A stretch of DNA of 64,000 bases, from assembly GCA_000403475.2 (NCBI GenBank), contig KE159797.1, positions 1 to 64,000 on the forward strand, read 5' to 3'. Positions 31,941 through 39,729 of this stretch are shown here, piece after piece. Numbering within the stretch: the stretch's first letter is position 1; each line of letters opens with the position of its first letter. The position numbers and the translations under genes were made by a program. The DNA comes from Lachnospiraceae bacterium MD308 (GTDB lineage: Bacteria; Bacillota; Clostridia; Lachnospirales; Lachnospiraceae). The notes under the pieces were generated by a model, which searched no databases, was not told the origin of the DNA, and saw only the letters and a list, made by a program, of their open reading frames with translations.

Positions 31941-33002
31941 TTATTCCTGCCTGATAATTTCAAAATACAAAAAGATCGGATACAGATAGCTGGCTCCAAA
32001 TGTCCCGAGCTTCTTTGGGCCGGAAACAATCCCTTCAAGCTGCTGCGCTTTACTAAGGGCCATTCCGGCAGTGGCCTTGGTAATGCTTTTTTCCTTGCGG
32101 TTTACAAACATTTCATTTCCTTTGATTATATATGCAAATTCCAGGCTCCGCATCGTGTAGAAGGGAAAATCTTCATAGAGCTCCATAACCTCCCACAATC
32201 GGTCTATGGTAAGATCTTTTTTCAGCCACTTGATAATGTCCTCTTTATTCCCCGACTGCACAGGCATCCTGTCTTCGTTCAAAATGTCGTTACCGGAATA
32301 AATATCTTCATTGCCTTCACTGTCTTTTCTGAGATATTTTTGCGTATACAGACAGACTGCGAAGCATTTACCACACAAATCAGTCTCAATACCCGTCTCC
32401 CGATACATAATCTCCGTCTGCTTTTTATAGCATTTTTCCACATCCACAAGCACTTCTCTCTGCATCCCCGCCTCCCACAAGGCTCCATGCAATGCCTGTG
32501 CAGGGCAGCTTCGCACACACAGGGAACAACCGCCGCACTGCGACCGGTCAATGGAGCTGTCACAGCTTAAAGGCGCATTGGTCAATAAAGAAGAGATCCG
32601 AACCGCAGAGCCGAAAGCTTCTGTCACCAGCAGATTATTCTTTCCAATCCAGCCAAGTCCCGCTCTTGTAGCGATCGTTTTATGTGGAAGCTTTGTGCTT
32701 CTGTCCGTATGAATTTCTATGCGGTCCGTCGTCTGGGCGTAAGTATCAAAACCTTTTTCCTGCAAAAACTTTTCTCCGGCTGTCACGATCTGATTTAATT
32801 TGTCATTCAAGGAGTAATACAGATCATAATATTCTTTTGTGGGTGCTTCCTGTAAGTCACAGATAACATTCTTGGGCAGCAAAACAGCAACAGCAACGCC
32901 CGTATCATAACCACAGCCCTCTATTCCTTTTAAGCTGCCGATTCCCGCAAGACATGCCCCATGTCGGTACAGCAAAGCTTTTAATTCCTTCGTCAAATCC
33001 AC
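31941..33002 (-). CDS. QueG-like iron-sulfur protein (epoxyqueuosine reductase family, 4Fe-4S)
   Basis: A 353-aa protein of the QueG-like 4Fe-4S group. It shows TRAGLGWIGKNNLLVTEAFGSAVRISSLLT, the cobalamin/flavin-type fold segment shared with QueG, followed by two Cys clusters (CGGCSLCVRSCP and later LCGKCFAVCLY) for two [4Fe-4S] centres. QueG reduces epoxyqueuosine in tRNA with cobalamin, but paralogues exist whose substrate is unknown; the C-terminal part differs from QueG, so the exact reaction is uncertain. The GTG start (33002) follows GAGGAGGGG. Only 18 bp separate it from the upstream ATL gene, so the two are one operon. Confidence 0.8.
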   Translation of the reverse strand: MDLTKELKALLYRHGACLAGIGSLKGIEGCGYDTGVAVAVLLPKNVICDLQEAPTKEYYDLYYSLNDKLNQIVTAGEKFLQEKGFDTYAQTTDRIEIHTDRSTKLPHKTIATRAGLGWIGKNNLLVTEAFGSAVRISSLLTNAPLSCDSSIDRSQCGGCSLCVRSCPAQALHGALWEAGMQREVLVDVEKCYKKQTEIMYRETGIETDLCGKCFAVCLYTQKYLRKDSEGNEDIYSGNDILNEDRMPVQSGNKEDIIKWLKKDLTIDRLWEVMELYEDFPFYTMRSLEFAYIIKGNEMFVNRKEKSITKATAGMALSKAQQLEGIVSGPKKLGTFGASYLYPIFLYFEIIRQE

Positions 33003-33020
33003 TTCCCCATCCCCTCCTCA

Positions 33021-33341
33021 TCAAAACGCTACTTTTTTCCACTGATAATGCTCCATATCCACATATCCGTCCACAAACCCGACCCCTTCCTCTTGAAGCA
33101 GCTCTGTCTGGTATCTTCCGCCCAGGCTCTCCACGCCTCCGAAGACTTCGCCGTTCTTTTTCACCACCCGATACCACGGAATATCACTGTCGCGAGAAAT
33201 AGCATGAAGGGCATATCCTACGACTCTCGCCCACCGTTTGTTTCCGGCAAGGGCGGCAATCTGGCCGTAAGTCGCAACTCTGCCATAAGGAACCTGACCG
33301 ATCACATCATATATCAATTCAAACGTCGTCTTTTCACTCAT
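33021..33341 (-). CDS. Alkyltransferase-like protein (ATL), MGMT family without active Cys
   Basis: A 106-aa protein of the O6-alkylguanine-DNA alkyltransferase C-terminal domain: FELIYDVIGQVPYGRVATYGQIAALAG, ARVVGYALH, and DIPWYRVVKKNGE where active enzymes have PCHR. The catalytic Cys is replaced by Trp56, as in ATL/YbaZ proteins, which bind O6-alkylguanine and hand the lesion to nucleotide excision repair. AAGGAGGTTACCGGATA precedes the ATG. Confidence 0.92.
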   Translation of the reverse strand: MSEKTTFELIYDVIGQVPYGRVATYGQIAALAGNKRWARVVGYALHAISRDSDIPWYRVVKKNGEVFGGVESLGGRYQTELLQEEGVGFVDGYVDMEHYQWKKVAF

Positions 33342-33480
33342 TATCCGGTAACCTCCTTATTTGCTATTTGTCGTTTTATGTCATCAGTTTATCATATCTG
33401 CAGAAGTATTACCAGTTTGTATTGGGAAATGTATTTTGTTACAGCAAAAATTATTCTTTTGCTTTTAATGAAAATAAAGA

Positions 33481-33509
33481 TTGACAGCATATTGGGGGGG
33501 GGGTATACT
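33481..33509 (+). promoter_or_regulatory. Promoter with a G10 tract in the spacer (candidate phase-variable switch)
   Basis: TTGACA (33481-33486) and TATACT (33504-33509) are 17 bp apart, the optimal spacing. The spacer is GCATATT followed by ten G (33494-33503). Slipped-strand mispairing in such a tract would change the -35/-10 distance and switch transcription of the M64 peptidase gene 52 bp downstream. Confidence 0.85.
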
Positions 33510-33523
33510 CGCATTAGAGTATA

Positions 33524-33544
33524 AATGATTTAGGGAAAATCATT
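33524..33544 (+). other. Short inverted repeat in the M64 leader
   Basis: AATGATTT and AAATCATT (loop AGGGA) lie between the start of transcription and the GAGAGGAGG ribosome binding site. It could be an operator or a small leader hairpin. Confidence 0.5.
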
Positions 33545-33560
33545 GAGAGGAGGTTCCGCT

Positions 33561-35630
33561 ATGAGAAGGAACAACAATTTTTTTAAGGCTTTTTTATTAT
33601 CCGTATGTTTCATGATCACTGCTTTCGGTTTGAATGCACTTACCGCTCACGCTTACAGCGAAGGCGAAACGGATGATTGTTACAAAGCGACTGGAATCGG
33701 GGCACAGGAAGGACTCAAGTACACTTCTGATGAAGACTGGGTTCCGAAGAATCTGGAGAAAAAGGCTATTCAGGGAGAGAATTTATCAGACGATAAGAGT
33801 ATTCTGTATCTTATTATGGCTGATGGATTTACCGCAGACGAAAAGGATGCATTTGAAAAAGAAGCATCCGACATGATGAATTACCTTATGAAGCTGGTTC
33901 CATACAGTGAATTCAAAAATTTAACGAAAGCATACACCGTTTTTACTCCATCTAATGAGAGCGGCGCTAGCCGCGATTTGAGCTATGCAGATTATATGGC
34001 ACAGTATAAAGCGGAAAAAGAAAAAGGCGAACAAGGCAATGTAGAAATCGACACAAAAGATACATTCTTTAAATGCGCGTTTAATCAGTTATCTGCGTAT
34101 TACAACTATGATTACGAGCGCTTGATAGAGCCCTCCTGTGCAGGAATGCAGCGCGCTGCTGATATAGCAAAAGAGTATGCCCCGTCATATAACCAGATTA
34201 TTATTATTTCTAATTCTGAGCGTTACGGCGGAAGCGGCTTAAGCGAGCAATGGGGACCATATCGGCCATATTATCCGACAACAACGCAGTCGTCTGATAC
34301 GCCAGCAAAAGACGAGACATATTTTCAGGAAGTAAAGGGAATTAACCTTGCAGTTGCTTCTATAAATTCTGCTTCAAAGGAAGTAGCCGCCCACGAAATT
34401 GCTCACGCTCTCGGCAATCTTGCAGATGAGTATTGGCCAGGGGAAGTATTTGCAACAGAAAATTGTCCTAATATGACACAAACAAGCGATGCAAGCCAAG
34501 TGAAATGGAAAGATTTCCTTACCTACAGCGAACGCACAAAGAACGGCGTCTTTCAGTATGAGGGGTATGGTGACGCGGCTGCAAATTCATGGTATCGCCC
34601 ATCTAAAGGAAGCTGTAAGATGGAAGCTTTGAGCTATCCGAATTCCGGAATCTTCTATGAATTCTGTGAAGTATGCCGCGAAGGCTTCCGCGAGAACATG
34701 TCAAAGGCTTCGAACAGTACAAGTATTTACTGGCAGGATTACTGCAAGAACAGCACTCCTTCAACAGCAAAAACAATCGCTGCTGACGGCACTCTGGAAT
34801 ATTCTACATTAGATCAGAGCGGATACACCACAGAATTTGCATACACCGGCAACGCACCGAAAGATTTAGAAAGCAGTTTCATTGTCCGCCATGCAGGTAC
34901 GGTAGTTGATAATCCAAAGATTACATTTACATATTATGATTCTAAGAAAAATAAGCTGGACAAGGCTCCGTCCGCAAGCGGTACATATACGGTAACGGCA
35001 GCTTTTGCCGGAAGCGGCGATATGAATAGCTGCACAGTAACAAAAGCATACACCATTTTAAAAGACACCAACCAGCAGAAGCCGCCACAGCAGCCGGAAA
35101 TAGCTGCGCCAAAGACGATGACGCTTTCGGCTTCTGCCTATACCTACAACGGAAAGGTCAGAAAGCCGTCCGTGACCATAAAAGATACAAACGGTAAAGC
35201 CGTCGGCGCTTCTAACTACACAGTATCTTATTCCAAAGGCTGCAAGAATGTTGGACGTTATACGGTAACAGTAACATTCAAGGGAGATTACAGCAAATAT
35301 AAAAGCATGTCTAAGACATTTGACATTAAGCCAAAGACAACAAGCATCTCCAAACTAAAAGCATCAAAGAAAGCATTTACCGTTAAATGGAAAAAACAGA
35401 CAACACAGACAACAGGATATCACATTCAGTATTCAAAAGACAAAAAATTCAAAAACGGTGTGAAGGCAGCGAATGTGAAATCTTCTAAGACGCTAAAGAA
35501 GATATCCAAATTAAAATCAAAAAAGACCTATTATGTAAGAATTCGCACATATAAAACTGTGAAAGTAAATGGTAAATCTGTAAAAGTATACTCAAATTGG
35601 TCAAAAATAAAGAAAGTAAAAACGAAATAG
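33561..35630 (+). CDS. Secreted M64-family zinc metallopeptidase with Ig/FnIII-like C-terminus
   Basis: A 689-aa exported protein. Signal peptide (FLLSVCFMITAFGLNALTAH, cut near AHA, about residue 31). The peptidase domain covers about 75-400: ILYLIMADGFTADEKDAFE is the M64 opening and VAAHEIAHALGNLADEYW (HExxH at 278-282, then the third ligand region DE) the zinc site. M64 includes IgA peptidase of Clostridium ramosum. Then an Ig-like domain (LDKAPSASGTYTVTAAFAG), a second beta-sandwich (KTMTLSASAYTYNGKVRKPSV) and a Lys-rich FnIII-like terminal module shared with the CAP protein at 20 kb. No LPXTG is seen. ATG 33561 follows GAGAGGAGG. Expression is probably governed by the G10 promoter. Confidence 0.88.
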   Translation: MRRNNNFFKAFLLSVCFMITAFGLNALTAHAYSEGETDDCYKATGIGAQEGLKYTSDEDWVPKNLEKKAIQGENLSDDKSILYLIMADGFTADEKDAFEKEASDMMNYLMKLVPYSEFKNLTKAYTVFTPSNESGASRDLSYADYMAQYKAEKEKGEQGNVEIDTKDTFFKCAFNQLSAYYNYDYERLIEPSCAGMQRAADIAKEYAPSYNQIIIISNSERYGGSGLSEQWGPYRPYYPTTTQSSDTPAKDETYFQEVKGINLAVASINSASKEVAAHEIAHALGNLADEYWPGEVFATENCPNMTQTSDASQVKWKDFLTYSERTKNGVFQYEGYGDAAANSWYRPSKGSCKMEALSYPNSGIFYEFCEVCREGFRENMSKASNSTSIYWQDYCKNSTPSTAKTIAADGTLEYSTLDQSGYTTEFAYTGNAPKDLESSFIVRHAGTVVDNPKITFTYYDSKKNKLDKAPSASGTYTVTAAFAGSGDMNSCTVTKAYTILKDTNQQKPPQQPEIAAPKTMTLSASAYTYNGKVRKPSVTIKDTNGKAVGASNYTVSYSKGCKNVGRYTVTVTFKGDYSKYKSMSKTFDIKPKTTSISKLKASKKAFTVKWKKQTTQTTGYHIQYSKDKKFKNGVKAANVKSSKTLKKISKLKSKKTYYVRIRTYKTVKVNGKSVKVYSNWSKIKKVKTK

Positions 35631-35636
35631 TTTTTA

Positions 35637-35672
35637 AATGAGGGCGTTGCCACCAGGGCGGCGCCCTCATTC
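35637..35672. terminator. Bidirectional terminator between the M64 gene and thiD
   Basis: AATGAGGGCG and CGCCCTCATT arms with a 15-base loop between convergent genes; the minus strand has TTTAAAAA following. Confidence 0.65.
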
Positions 35673-35694
35673 AGTTCCTGCCTGTCAGGACAAA

Positions 35695-36492
35695 TCAGTG
35701 CCTCTGCTCTGCCAAAATTCGATACCCATGATCAAGCGGCCCATTCCCTTTTCCAAGATTGAGCATCGCCGCCAATGCACCAGAGATATAATCCTTCGCA
35801 CTTTCAACCGCCTCATCAAGACTATACCCTTTCGCAAGGTTGGATGCGATAGCGCTTGAGAGGGTACACCCCGTCCCGTGAGTGTTTGGATTGTCAATAC
35901 GTTTTCCGGAGAACCACTTGTAAGAGCCGTCACGGTATAGCAGGTCATTGGCATCGTTAAGCTTATGCCCTCCCTTTATAAGCACCGCGCAGCAATAACT
36001 TTTGCTGATCTTCTCTGCCGCCAGAACCATATCTGCCGACATCTTAACCTCCATCCCCGAAAGCACCTCTGCCTCCGGAATATTCGGCGTCAGAAGCGCA
36101 GCAGCAGGAAGAAGATACTCCTTCAGCGTATCTACCGCCCCGTCGCTCATCAGCTTTGAACCGCTTGTTGCTACCATCACCGGGTCCACCACAACATTGC
36201 GCGCCCCGTATTCCCTTAGCTTTTCTGATATCTTTACGATAAGCGCACTGCCGGACACCATGCCGATTTTCACCGCGTCAGGGAAGATATCCGTAAATAT
36301 ATTGTCAAGCTGCTCTCCTAAAAACTCCGGCGTAACTTCCATAATCCCAGTCACGCCCATCGTATTCTGCGCCGTCAATGCCGTCACCGCGCTCATAGCA
36401 TACACCCCATTGCAAAGCATCGTCTTAATATCTGCCTGAATTCCCGCACCCCCGCTGCAATCACTCCCGGCAATCGTTAAAGCTGTCTTCAT
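35695..36492 (-). CDS. thiD: Hydroxymethylpyrimidine/phosphomethylpyrimidine kinase
   Basis: A 266-aa ribokinase-fold enzyme that phosphorylates HMP twice to HMP-PP. MKTALTIAGSDCSGGAGIQADIKTM is the substrate-binding start, VVVDPVMVATSGSKL and VLIKGGHKLNDAND follow, and the anion hole NTHGTGCTLSSAIASNLAKG carries the catalytic Asp/Gly-Thr-Gly motif (here the usual HGTGC; base Cys). ATG 36492 follows GGAGGAGAGATGTACA. Last gene of the TPP-riboswitch operon, 17 bp after the HAD gene. Confidence 0.96.
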   Translation of the reverse strand: MKTALTIAGSDCSGGAGIQADIKTMLCNGVYAMSAVTALTAQNTMGVTGIMEVTPEFLGEQLDNIFTDIFPDAVKIGMVSGSALIVKISEKLREYGARNVVVDPVMVATSGSKLMSDGAVDTLKEYLLPAAALLTPNIPEAEVLSGMEVKMSADMVLAAEKISKSYCCAVLIKGGHKLNDANDLLYRDGSYKWFSGKRIDNPNTHGTGCTLSSAIASNLAKGYSLDEAVESAKDYISGALAAMLNLGKGNGPLDHGYRILAEQRH

Positions 36493-36509
36493 TGTACATC
36501 TCTCCTCCA

Positions 36510-37157
36510 TCACAATTTCTCCGCCAATTCTCCGTCAAGCTCCCGCACATATACATCTGCCTGCCGCCTCATCTCATCTGCATCACCTGCGCTGAACCTG
36601 TCATATACGCCCACAGTGTGAAATCCCGCCTTTTTTGCCGTCCGAATGGCATAGAGAACATCCTCGAATACAAAGATCTCCCCCGGCTCGGCGCCCAGAT
36701 ATGCGGCTGCCTTTTCATAAATTGCAGGATATCTTTTTCCTGCGCCTACCTCTGCGCACGTAAAGATTCGTTCAAAGTATCCGTCGATACCAAGCCTCTT
36801 AAACGCTGCCTCCACATGTTCCCTGTCACTTGCTGTGGCAGCCACCATTGGAATCCTTCTCTCTTTTATTCCGTCAAGAAACTCCCGCGCCCCCGGCTTA
36901 ATCCGCACTTCATAAAAATAAAAATCCCGCACCGCATCCAGGACGCCCTGTATAATCTCATCCACGGAAAACGCAAGCTGATAATTCTCCTTTACATACG
37001 CCGCACCCTCTGCCATCGTCATAGGATATAGAATCTCACTCAAGTTCTCCTCCGGCACCTTCCCAATGCTCCGCAGATACCGCGCCCCCGCATTCTCCCA
37101 TATTTCCATAGAATCCAACAGAGTTCCGTCTACGTCAAATATCGCTCCTTTTATCAC
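36510..37157 (-). CDS. HAD-family phosphatase in the thiamine operon
   Basis: A 215-aa HAD hydrolase, subfamily IA: the nucleophile motif FDVDGTLLDS (8-17), the cap domain, VAATASDREH (motif II) and the acidic motif III IFVFEDVLYAIRTAKKAGF. It resembles beta-phosphoglucomutase-like phosphatases. Position between thiE and thiD suggests a thiamine-related substrate such as TMP, thiazole phosphate or HMP phosphate, an inference from the operon only. The GTG start (37157) follows AGGAGGAAGGCAAA. Confidence 0.85.
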   Translation of the reverse strand: MIKGAIFDVDGTLLDSMEIWENAGARYLRSIGKVPEENLSEILYPMTMAEGAAYVKENYQLAFSVDEIIQGVLDAVRDFYFYEVRIKPGAREFLDGIKERRIPMVAATASDREHVEAAFKRLGIDGYFERIFTCAEVGAGKRYPAIYEKAAAYLGAEPGEIFVFEDVLYAIRTAKKAGFHTVGVYDRFSAGDADEMRRQADVYVRELDGELAEKL

Positions 37158-37233
37158 TTTGCCTTCCTCCTAAGTCATTTATATCCACTTCGTCCGAGCA
37201 CCCCGAATAACTGCCTTTCACTCCGCAGCCGTC

Positions 37234-37875
37234 TCACTCTCCGAACATCTTTTCTGCAAGCCCCTTAAGCTTTCGCGCCGCACCCTCTATATCTTCCTGT
37301 GCGAATATGGAGCTGATTACCGCAATCCCGCATATCCCGCTGCCGGAAAGCTCCCCCATATTGCCTGTGCCGACTCCGCCGATTGCAATCACCGGGATAT
37401 CCACCGCTTTGCAAATTTCTTTCAGCGTCTCATGGGAAACCTCCTTAGCGTCCGCCTTAGAGCCTGTGGGGAACACTGCGCCCACACCCAGATAATCCGC
37501 ACCTTTTTTCTGCGCCAAAACCGCCTGCTCTACAGTCTGAGCTGACACACCGACAATCTTATCCGGCCCAAGCCTGGTTCGCACATCCCCGGCCTCCATA
37601 TCACTCTGACCAACATGTACGCCGTCCGCGTCCGCCGCCAGCGCAATCTCTACATCGTCATTTACCACAAAAGGCACCTGGTATCTTCTGCACAGTTCTC
37701 TGATTTCTTTCGCTTCCTCAAGAAACTGCTCCGCCTTTAATTCTTTTTCCCGTAACTGTACGAATGTAGCCCCGCCTTTTACCGCCTTTTCTACCTGGCT
37801 TAACAGTGTCTCTCCCGCAAGCCATCCCTTGTCTGTCACCGCATACAGCAACAGAGCCTTTTTACCGAACTTCAT
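37234..37875 (-). CDS. thiE: Thiamine-phosphate synthase
   Basis: A 213-aa TIM-barrel enzyme that joins HMP-PP and thiazole phosphate to TMP. VQLREKELKAEQFLEEAKEI, VPFVVNDDVEIALAADADGVHVGQSDM, IVGVSAQTVEQA, DYLGVGAVFPTGSKADA and PVIAIGGVGTGNM are the conserved ThiE blocks. Complete. It overlaps the end of thiM by 14 bases, so the two are translationally coupled. Confidence 0.96.
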   Translation of the reverse strand: MKFGKKALLLYAVTDKGWLAGETLLSQVEKAVKGGATFVQLREKELKAEQFLEEAKEIRELCRRYQVPFVVNDDVEIALAADADGVHVGQSDMEAGDVRTRLGPDKIVGVSAQTVEQAVLAQKKGADYLGVGAVFPTGSKADAKEVSHETLKEICKAVDIPVIAIGGVGTGNMGELSGSGICGIAVISSIFAQEDIEGAARKLKGLAEKMFGE

Positions 37876-38683
37876 ATCTTGCTCCTTTTTCTAAAACTTC
37901 CGCATCCATATGGTACACTGCGTCAATAATCCGGTTACGGTAAGTCGAGTTGCCGTCGCCTTCCTCCATACGGCTCCACCCGATTTCTCCTGCAAGCCCC
38001 ATGGCACAGACCGCCGCCGCAGCCGCCTCTAGCCGATTTTCAGGATTCGCCGCAACAAATGCCGTCATCATACCGGAGAGCTGGCACCCCGTCCCGGTAA
38101 TCTTCCCCATCTGCGGCCTTCCGTTTCGGATGACATAGCAGGCTTCACCGTCGCTCACCAGATCTATCGCCCCCGTAACCGCTACGATACAGCCGCTCTT
38201 TTTCCCAAAGCTTTTGACAAATGTTAACGCTTCTGAAAGATTCTCCTCCGTCACCGCATCAGCCATATCCGCATCCACGCCCTTCGTGGTTCCGCTTCCG
38301 CAAGCCAGTGTCTTGATCTCGGATATATTTCCCCGGATAACAGTAAGCTCAAGCTCCTCCATCAGCCGAATCGCCGTATCAGTCCGCAGGGCGCTGGCTC
38401 CCGCCCCCACCGGGTCTAAAAGTATGGGATGTCCAAGCTCGTTGGCTTTCTTTCCTGCTGTGAACATCCCCTCAATGGTCCGTTCATTTAACGTGCCGAT
38501 ATTGATATTCAACCCTCCGCAGATTGCCGTGATATCTGCCACATCTCTCGGCTCATCCGACATAATCGGACTGGCACCGCAGGCCAAAAGCACATTCGCC
38601 ACGTCGTTCACCGTCACATAATTGGTGATATTGTGCACAAGCGGCACCGTTGTTCTGACATTTCCAAAACAAGTTCCAAACAT
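37862..38683 (-). CDS. thiM: Hydroxyethylthiazole kinase
   Basis: A 273-aa ribokinase-fold kinase for thiazole salvage. Family blocks: PLVHNITNYVTVNDVANVLLACGASPIMSDEP, LNINIGTLNERTI, HPILLDPVGAGAS, VIRGNISEI, and MGKITGTGCQLSGMMTAF with the catalytic region. ATG 38683 (GAGGAGGTAATCATT) is preferred to the longer frame. First gene after the TPP riboswitch; no thiazole synthesis genes (thiG, thiH, thiF) are nearby, so the operon serves salvage. Confidence 0.96.
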   Translation of the reverse strand: MFGTCFGNVRTTVPLVHNITNYVTVNDVANVLLACGASPIMSDEPRDVADITAICGGLNINIGTLNERTIEGMFTAGKKANELGHPILLDPVGAGASALRTDTAIRLMEELELTVIRGNISEIKTLACGSGTTKGVDADMADAVTEENLSEALTFVKSFGKKSGCIVAVTGAIDLVSDGEACYVIRNGRPQMGKITGTGCQLSGMMTAFVAANPENRLEAAAAAVCAMGLAGEIGWSRMEEGDGNSTYRNRIIDAVYHMDAEVLEKGARYEVR

Positions 38684-38730
38684 AATGATTACCTCCTCTT
38701 TCCCGGACCATGCCACTCACGCAATTTTTT

Positions 38731-38770
38731 ACCCAAAGAAGGCGGATATACCTGCAAGGGTACATCCGCC
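38731..38770 (-). terminator. Expression-platform terminator of the TPP riboswitch
   Basis: On the minus strand GGCGGATGTACCC and GGTATATCCGCC form a strong hairpin followed by TTCTTTGGG and TAAAAAAT. Placed between aptamer and thiM, it should terminate when TPP is bound. Confidence 0.75.
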
Positions 38771-38811
38771 GTTGTCATTCAACCTTGTATAACGAATATC
38801 TATAAATCCAT

Positions 38812-38905
38812 CATACCGCTCCCTACGTTGGCATTATCCAAATCAGGTCTACGGGTCCAGGCGATTCAGCCTGTTCTCAGCCTGCTTGATACGCAAGCTC
38901 CCCTT
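38812..38905 (-). ncRNA. TPP riboswitch (THI element)
   Basis: The minus strand shows the conserved blocks in order: GGGGAGC, GCTGAGA, ACCTGATTTGGATAATGCC and AACGTAGGGA. This is the aptamer for thiamine pyrophosphate and precedes thiM-thiE-HAD-thiD. Confidence 0.95.
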
Positions 38906-38927
38906 TTTATATTTATGATACATATTC

Positions 38928-38955
38928 AGTATACTACAGCTTATTTATTTTGCAA
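38928..38955 (-). promoter_or_regulatory. Promoter of the thi operon
   Basis: On the minus strand TTGCAA (38950-38955), 16 bp, TATACT (38928-38933), ending just before the riboswitch. It overlaps the last codons of the creatininase-family gene. Confidence 0.6.
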
Positions 38956-39705
38956 ACATATTTTTTTCATTTCGCCCATAAAGTCACGGATATATCCTGA
39001 CGCCAGATCAAGAGCCGCCTGTCCAAGCTCCGCCGTAGATTCCTTCGGGTCAAAGGGACCGAACCATCCGCTGGGCGCGATTTCCTTTGTATCCCGCACA
39101 AGGCGCACCGTTCCGCCTTTGAAATTCACCGCCTGGATATACGCTGCCTTAAGCTCATCTGTAGGATTCTGGGCATTGATGGGCTGTCCAAGCTCCAGAT
39201 GAACAGCTTCCGGTGCAATCGCCATAACCGCCGACGTCTCCAGCACGTCCCCGTGTCCGCCCTTGAATCTGTCATCAAGCTCCGCCACCAGGCTCCACCA
39301 GTCAATGCTGGCGCACACGCCGCCTTTGTGATACACTTCCAGCGCCGCCCGGTCTATGGACGGCGTATTGCCGCCGTGTCCATTTATAACCACAAACCGC
39401 TTAACTCCCTGGTCCATCAGGGAATGCATGATGCCGCGAAGAACCAGGTAAAGTCCTTCATACCCGATATTGATACTTCCTGCAAAGCTCAGATGATAGG
39501 GACATACGCCGTAAGGTACTGTCGGGGCAACGATGACCCCTTCCATATCCGCAATCTGATCCGCCAGATATGACGGCACCATATAATCCGTCCCAAGTGC
39601 GCTCTGGGTTCCATGCTGCTCGGTGCTGCCCACCGGAATTACAACAACCGGATCATTTTTAAAAGCTTCTTCTGCCTGTGCTGTTGTCATTTTACCAAGA
39701 TACAT
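38941..39705 (-). CDS. Creatininase-family hydrolase
   Basis: A 254-aa metal-dependent amidohydrolase of the creatininase family. VVVIPVGSTEQHGTQSALGTDYMVP holds the Glu and His/Asp ligands, VVINGHGGNTPSID the GHGGN motif, and GGHGDVLETSAVMAI the further His and Glu. Substrates of the family include creatinine, formamide intermediates of flavin/riboflavin and mycofactocin biosynthesis; here the neighbouring sodium symporter suggests an imported amide or cyclic compound. GAGAGGAGAGAGTGGT precedes the ATG. It is the last gene of a three-gene operon. Confidence 0.88.
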   Translation of the reverse strand: MYLGKMTTAQAEEAFKNDPVVVIPVGSTEQHGTQSALGTDYMVPSYLADQIADMEGVIVAPTVPYGVCPYHLSFAGSINIGYEGLYLVLRGIMHSLMDQGVKRFVVINGHGGNTPSIDRAALEVYHKGGVCASIDWWSLVAELDDRFKGGHGDVLETSAVMAIAPEAVHLELGQPINAQNPTDELKAAYIQAVNFKGGTVRLVRDTKEIAPSGWFGPFDPKESTAELGQAALDLASGYIRDFMGEMKKICLQNK

Positions 39706-39729
39706 ACCACTCTCTCCTCTCGATGTGAA

